NCBI GenBank assembly: GCA_964592965.1
Contig: CAZQJX010000101.1
Coordinates: 1-8,798, forward strand
Reading direction: 5' to 3'
From: CAZKMM01 sp964592965
GTDB taxonomy: Bacteria > RBG-13-61-14 > DRUE01
DNA: 8,798 nt
The translations under genes and the position numbers were made by a program. Below the pieces are notes generated by a model. That model saw nothing but the letters and a program-made list of their open reading frames with translations, was not told where the DNA came from and ran no database searches. Positions 6,350-8,798 of the stretch are shown one piece after another. Positions within the stretch are counted from its first letter, which is position 1; each line of letters starts with the position of its first letter.

Positions 6350-6810
6350 TTCACTGGCTCCTTTTCTTGCCAGAATTCTCCAATCACTGCCACCCGCTCT
6401 GAGATTGGTTTTGCCTCTTCTGGAACTTCCTCTACCAGTTTAAGCGCATCTTTGGGACAGGTTTTTACGCATAAAGGCTCTCGCTCTATGCATTGGTCGC
6501 ATATCTGAGAGCGATAAACCAAATAACTCTGATACAAAGTGCCAAACGGACAGGCAAGTGCACAGCTATAGCATCCCACACAGCGGAAAAGGTTGCGCTT
6601 GAGCAATCCGCCTTCAAGCACATCCAGCGCATCTTTGGGACAGGCTTTTACGCAGAAATGCTCCTCACACTTTCTGCAAATAAGCTCTCTGGCTATGCGC
6701 TCACGCAGAGCCTCTATTCCCGGATTTTCCGGGTGATATGGATAAGAACAGCGTGCCTCACACTCAAGGCAATCCTGACAGATATTAAAATTAACCAGTA
6801 TCTTTGCCAT
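6346..6810 (-). CDS. Four-cluster ferredoxin-like electron-transfer subunit (HycB/CooF type, 4 x [4Fe-4S])
   Basis: This 154-residue protein has sixteen cysteines in four CxxC-based groups: 11/14/17/21, 45/48/53/57, 77/80/83/87 and 104/107/114/118. Three of the four end in CP; the first ends in Cys-Ser. This predicts four [4Fe-4S] clusters in two ferredoxin-like lobes, the pattern of HycB, HyfA and CooF, rather than the two-cluster NuoI/MbhN subunit seen in Pyrococcus Mbh. It should wire the NuoB-like small subunit to the diaphorase pair encoded just upstream, or to free ferredoxin. The second and fourth groups share nearly identical CVKxCPKDAL segments, also near-identical in DNA. The ATG lies 4 nt after the diaphorase stop; the only SD-like AGGA is unusually close (2 nt), so translation may depend on coupling. 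The stop overlaps the NuoH-like start by ATGA. Confidence 0.93.
   Translation of the reverse strand: MAKILVNFNICQDCLECEARCSYPYHPENPGIEALRERIARELICRKCEEHFCVKACPKDALDVLEGGLLKRNLFRCVGCYSCALACPFGTLYQSYLVYRSQICDQCIEREPLCVKTCPKDALKLVEEVPEEAKPISERVAVIGEFWQEKEPVK
6443..6480. repeat. Copy 1 of an internal near-identical 38-bp repeat in the ferredoxin gene
   Basis: This segment matches 6626-6663 at 35 of 38 positions, 183 bp apart (61 codons, in frame). It encodes the CVKTCPKDAL part of the fourth cluster-binding group. The first 19 bases are identical between copies. Confidence 0.85.
6626..6663. repeat. Copy 2 of the internal 38-bp repeat in the ferredoxin gene
   Basis: This is the partner of 6443-6480, encoding CVKACPKDAL of the second cluster-binding group. 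The third-codon positions are as conserved as the others, which points to recent duplication or gene conversion rather than protein-level constraint alone. Confidence 0.85.
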
Positions 6811-6814
6811 CTTC

Positions 6815-7624
6815 CTAATCCCAGATATTCGCTATTTTTTCCAGCTGGTCATAGCTGAAAACAGGACCATCTCTGCAAACATAAAAAGGTCCCAGCCGGC
6901 AATGACCGCACTTGCCTATCCCACAGCTCATATTCTTTTCCATAGAGAGATAAATTTGCTCTGGCTTAAAGCCCTTTGCCAATAGGTCTCTGGTTGTGAA
7001 CTTCATCATAATCGGCGGACCGCAAACCACAGCCACGCTTCGCTCCACATCCACCTGAATTTCTGGAAGCAAGGTTGTCACCACGCCGACTTTTCCGCTC
7101 CAGCTCTCATCGCCCACATCCACAGTAAGATGAACCTCAATTTTCTGCGCCCATTCTTTAAGCCCGTCTTTATAAACCAAGTCTTTGGGAGTGCGAGCGC
7201 CATAAGCTAAAATCACCCTTTCGTATTTATCCAGCTCCTCAAAGAGAGCAAAAAGCAAACTGCGAAGCGGAGCCAAGCCCACACCACCACCAACAATAAG
7301 CACGGTCTTTCCCTGAAACTTCTCAAGCGGATAGCCCTTTCCATAAGGACCGCGCAAGCCTAAAACCGCTCCTGGGCTGAGCTCGTGAATCTTGGCAGTG
7401 AGCCTTCCCGCCTTCATTATGGTCATTTCAATTTCTTCAGGCTTGCTGGGAGAGCTGGAAGGGGTAAATGGCGCCTCGCCCACGCCAGGAATCATCAGCT
7501 CTGCAAACTGACCAGTAGCAAACGGGAAAGGTCTTTCTGGGCAAAGAACAAGGGTCTTTATGTTCGGGGTCTCATCAATCACCCGAACGAGCTCTGCCCG
7601 AAGCGCCTTATATACCTTAGCCAC
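6815..7624 (-). CDS. FAD/NAD(P)-binding [2Fe-2S] oxidoreductase, HydG/AsrB/PyrK family
   Basis: This 269-residue soluble protein belongs to the ferredoxin-NADP reductase-like family that includes sulfhydrogenase HydG, anaerobic sulfite reductase AsrB and dihydroorotate dehydrogenase PyrK. Residues 1-100 form the FAD-binding barrel, with FTPSSSPS (53-60) where the RxYS flavin motif normally sits and a GPYGKGYPL loop (92-100). Residues 105-215 are the NAD(P)-binding part, with LIVGGGVGLAPLRSLL (109-124) and CGPPIMM (201-207). The C-terminus has Cys234-x4-Cys239-x2-Cys242-x7-Cys250, the [2Fe-2S] site of the family. The start is GTG at 7622-7624, fixed by AAAGGAG 7 nt upstream; it overlaps the preceding gene by 8 nt. 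It should exchange electrons between NAD(P)(H) and the iron-sulfur partner. NAD versus NADP preference is not resolved. The nearby hydrogenase, and no siroheme sulfite reductase, favours a HydG-like role. Confidence 0.92.
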   Translation of the reverse strand: MAKVYKALRAELVRVIDETPNIKTLVLCPERPFPFATGQFAELMIPGVGEAPFTPSSSPSKPEEIEMTIMKAGRLTAKIHELSPGAVLGLRGPYGKGYPLEKFQGKTVLIVGGGVGLAPLRSLLFALFEELDKYERVILAYGARTPKDLVYKDGLKEWAQKIEVHLTVDVGDESWSGKVGVVTTLLPEIQVDVERSVAVVCGPPIMMKFTTRDLLAKGFKPEQIYLSMEKNMSCGIGKCGHCRLGPFYVCRDGPVFSYDQLEKIANIWD

Positions 7625-8660
7625 TTGTAAGCTCCTTTAAAACCTCTCTTATATCTATCCCTCCACCGCAGGCTTCAACGCACCTTCCACAACCAACACA
7701 GGCATAACGACCAAGCTCGGAGATAAAAAAGCTGAATTTCTTTTCATAGCGATTGCGAAGCCTTTGATACCTGAACCTGCGGGGATTGGCTCCACCTGCC
7801 ACACGGGCAAAATTCCTATACTGGCAGGAGTCCCAGCTCTGAAACCGAACAAACCCTTCCTTTTCTTGCCAATCGCTCAGGATAAAGCAATGGCAGGTGG
7901 GACAGATGAGATTGCATCCTGCGCATTCCACACATTTTTCTGCTTGTTTAAGCCAGATGCCAGCTTCTGCACTTGTATCAATGATGAGCTTTAAATCCTT
8001 GCCACGAAAATCATAACCTTTTTCTTTGATTATGCTTTCCAGCTCAGAATGAGCCTTTTTTCTTTTTTCCTGTTTTTGAGCAATCTGCTGGTCAGTAGCA
8101 GGAGAAAAATCAGCAGTGCTGATTAACCTTGCTCCTTTCTCAGAGCCAACTTCTATGATTAAGCCATCATCAATGGGGCTTAAATTCAGGTCAAAACCTT
8201 TTTCAGGATAAACCTCTCCGCCCAAACCAATGCAAAAACAGCTATCAGCAAAGCTAAAGCAATCTTGAGATATGATGATGGTTTTTTGCCTGCGGGCTTC
8301 ATAGGCTTCATCTTTAAGCTCTCCGGCTAAAAACACATAATCAAGGATTTCAAGGCTGGATAAATCGCAGGCTCTTGCACCGATGAGGATGCGCTCGGGA
8401 ATTTCAGCCATAGAGGTTTCTTCAGAGATAAAAGGAGAGCCGAGATTAACCCGAGCAGGAAAGAAAAGAGATTTTATCGGGTCAATTGAGCGGGAAAGAT
8501 TGAAATCAATTTGAGAAATCTGCTGTTGTGAAAACTTAATAAGCTGGCGAGAGGGATTAGGTGCAAAAATCTCATATTTTTCTGCTTTTGAGGAGAGCCA
8601 ATTTAAAAACTTGTCTGTTTGAGCAAAAAGTTGCTTATTGCTATTGAATGCTCCTGCCAA
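7617..8660 (-). CDS. [4Fe-4S] electron-transfer protein, sulfhydrogenase beta (HydB)/AsrA family
   Basis: This 347-residue soluble protein is the partner of the next gene. Its C-terminal third holds two ferredoxin-type [4Fe-4S] motifs: Cys243/246/249/253 (CVECAGCNLICP) and Cys321/324/327/331 (CVGCGRCVEAC). Further cysteines at 256, 258 and 279 could bind more iron or be structural. The N-terminal two thirds is the HydB/AsrA domain, with ILIGARACDLSSLEIL and a cysteine-rich SCFCIGLGGEVYP segment typical of the family. In sulfhydrogenases and Asr, HydB/AsrA carries electrons between the HydG/AsrB flavoprotein and the catalytic subunits. The reading frame is closed by TGA eight codons upstream and has no ATG before about residue 82, so TTG at 8658-8660 (GGGG 7 nt upstream) is the best start. 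It is the first gene of the operon. AsrA function is possible by homology, but no AsrC is present here. Confidence 0.88.
   Translation of the reverse strand: MAGAFNSNKQLFAQTDKFLNWLSSKAEKYEIFAPNPSRQLIKFSQQQISQIDFNLSRSIDPIKSLFFPARVNLGSPFISEETSMAEIPERILIGARACDLSSLEILDYVFLAGELKDEAYEARRQKTIIISQDCFSFADSCFCIGLGGEVYPEKGFDLNLSPIDDGLIIEVGSEKGARLISTADFSPATDQQIAQKQEKRKKAHSELESIIKEKGYDFRGKDLKLIIDTSAEAGIWLKQAEKCVECAGCNLICPTCHCFILSDWQEKEGFVRFQSWDSCQYRNFARVAGGANPRRFRYQRLRNRYEKKFSFFISELGRYACVGCGRCVEACGGGIDIREVLKELTSG
7632..7638 (-). promoter_or_regulatory. Ribosome binding site (AAAGGAG) fixing the GTG start of the HydG-like gene
   Basis: AAAGGAG lies 7 nt before the GTG at 7622-7624, inside the last codons of the preceding gene. 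The good match and ideal spacing make GTG the convincing start, and the 8-nt gene overlap suggests coupled translation of the two redox partners. Confidence 0.75.
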
Positions 8661-8667
8661 TGATTTA

Positions 8668-8671
8668 CCCC
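8668..8671 (-). promoter_or_regulatory. Ribosome binding site (GGGG) deciding the TTG start of the first gene
   Basis: On the minus strand the sequence reads GGGGTAAATCA followed by TTG. The G-run is 7 nt from the TTG. The frame is closed by TGA eight codons upstream and no ATG or GTG lies between, so this site supports the rare TTG start. It is a weak match to AGGAGG. Confidence 0.5.
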
Positions 8672-8709
8672 GCTGTCGTCACCCAATGGTTGAACTTCTT
8701 TCAGGATGC

Positions 8710-8733
8710 CGGAGCTGGTTGCTAATTGCTCCG
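8710..8733 (-). promoter_or_regulatory. Leader hairpin upstream of the operon's first gene
   Basis: CGGAGC and GCTCCG form a perfect 6-bp G/C-rich stem around a 12-nt loop in the predicted 5' leader, about 50 nt before the TTG start. No U-tract follows, so it is not an intrinsic terminator. It could stabilise the mRNA 5' end or take part in regulation; no known riboswitch class was recognised. Confidence 0.35.
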
Positions 8734-8747
8734 ATTTGCAAATTTGC
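8734..8747. promoter_or_regulatory. Overlapping palindromes at the predicted transcription start (possible operator)
   Basis: Two perfect 10-bp palindromes overlap here: ATTTGCAAAT (8734-8743) and GCAAATTTGC (8738-8747), which together contain two direct copies of ATTTGC. They sit immediately downstream of the candidate -10 box, where a bound repressor would block initiation. No specific regulator is recognised, and A/T-rich 10-bp palindromes can arise by chance. Confidence 0.35.
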
Positions 8748-8773
8748 TTATCATAATTTTGGTCTCTTGTCAA
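8747..8773 (-). promoter_or_regulatory. Candidate sigma-70-type promoter of the operon
   Basis: A perfect -35 box TTGACA lies at 8768-8773 (minus strand), with A/T-rich sequence upstream resembling an UP element. The best -10 at an acceptable distance is GATAAG at 8747-8752 (4 of 6 matches, 15-bp spacer, shorter than the optimal 17); TATGAT overlaps it but at only 12 bp. The predicted transcription start is near 8740, giving a leader of about 80 nt before the TTG start. The position before the first gene is convincing; the short spacer lowers confidence and could mean the promoter needs an activator. Confidence 0.45.
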
Positions 8774-8798
8774 GAATTTTAATCAAATTTTAATTTTG

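Larger units (their letters stand above)
8661..8798. other. Non-coding leader/promoter region before the operon
   Basis: The 138 bp to the right of the first gene hold no supported gene. They contain the candidate promoter, palindromes and hairpin listed separately. The outer 60 bp are A/T-rich, whereas the part next to the TTG start is more G/C-rich. Whether a neighbouring gene is divergent or tandem cannot be seen. Confidence 0.6.

Noticed and set aside
8660..8725. Short plus-strand frame (21 codons, ATG at 8660-8662) in the leader region
   Set aside because: No ribosome site, no recognisable peptide, and it lies in the predicted leader of the minus-strand operon.
8668..8735. tRNA gene in the leader because of a GTTCAA-like segment
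   Set aside because: No acceptor stem or D and anticodon arms can be folded around it.
8661..8745. Riboswitch such as c-di-GMP type I in the leader
   Set aside because: A short stretch (CAGCGGGGTAA) recalls part of that class, but the conserved GCAAA/GAAA core and paired stems are absent.
8710..8747. Intrinsic terminator for a plus-strand gene
   Set aside because: The stem is only 6 bp, the following sequence is interrupted by G and C rather than a T-run, and no plus-strand gene ends there.

Overview
The window is one tightly packed operon, all on the minus strand. It starts near position 8740 and runs off the left edge. Twelve genes (the last partial) are joined by 11 junctions: six ATGA overlaps, one TAATG overlap, one 8-nt overlap, and gaps of 1, 4 and 13 nt. 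No terminator, RNA gene, mobile element or CRISPR array is visible. The moderate base composition, Shine-Dalgarno sites and TTG/GTG starts fit an anaerobic bacterium, but sequence alone does not fix the phylum.

In transcription order (right to left) there are three blocks. (1) A soluble NAD(P)H block: an iron-sulfur protein of the HydB/AsrA type (7617-8660), an FAD/[2Fe-2S] diaphorase of the HydG/AsrB/PyrK type (6815-7624), and a ferredoxin-like protein with four [4Fe-4S] motifs (6346-6810). (2) A complex-I-like, group 4 membrane-bound [NiFe] hydrogenase core: NuoH-like anchor (5414-6349), NuoB-like small subunit (4984-5412), NuoC-like subunit (4556-4987) and a large subunit (3378-4559) that keeps both CxxC nickel-ligand motifs. 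(3) An Mrp Na+/H+-antiporter-like block in classical mrpABCD order: an MrpA-N/NuoL-like subunit (1525-3381), an MbhD/MbhE-type MrpA-C piece (966-1511), MrpB (475-969), MrpC (128-478) and the first 42 codons of an MrpD-like subunit (1-128).

Taken together, the genes look like an energy-converting hydrogenase in which electrons move between H2 at the NiFe site and NAD(P)(H) through the polyferredoxin and the HydB/HydG-type pair. This transfer would be coupled to H+/Na+ movement through the Mrp-like membrane arm. The known Pyrococcus Mbh and Mbx complexes have no HydB/HydG-type diaphorase, so this architecture is the main point of interest. Direction of electron flow, the coupling ion and possible bifurcation are inference.

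Points for a second look are an extra cysteine next to the NiFe ligand (DPCYCCTER), the missing TM5 glutamate in the NuoL-like subunit, a near-identical 38-nt internal repeat in the ferredoxin gene, and a leader with a TTGACA box, overlapping palindromes and a hairpin.
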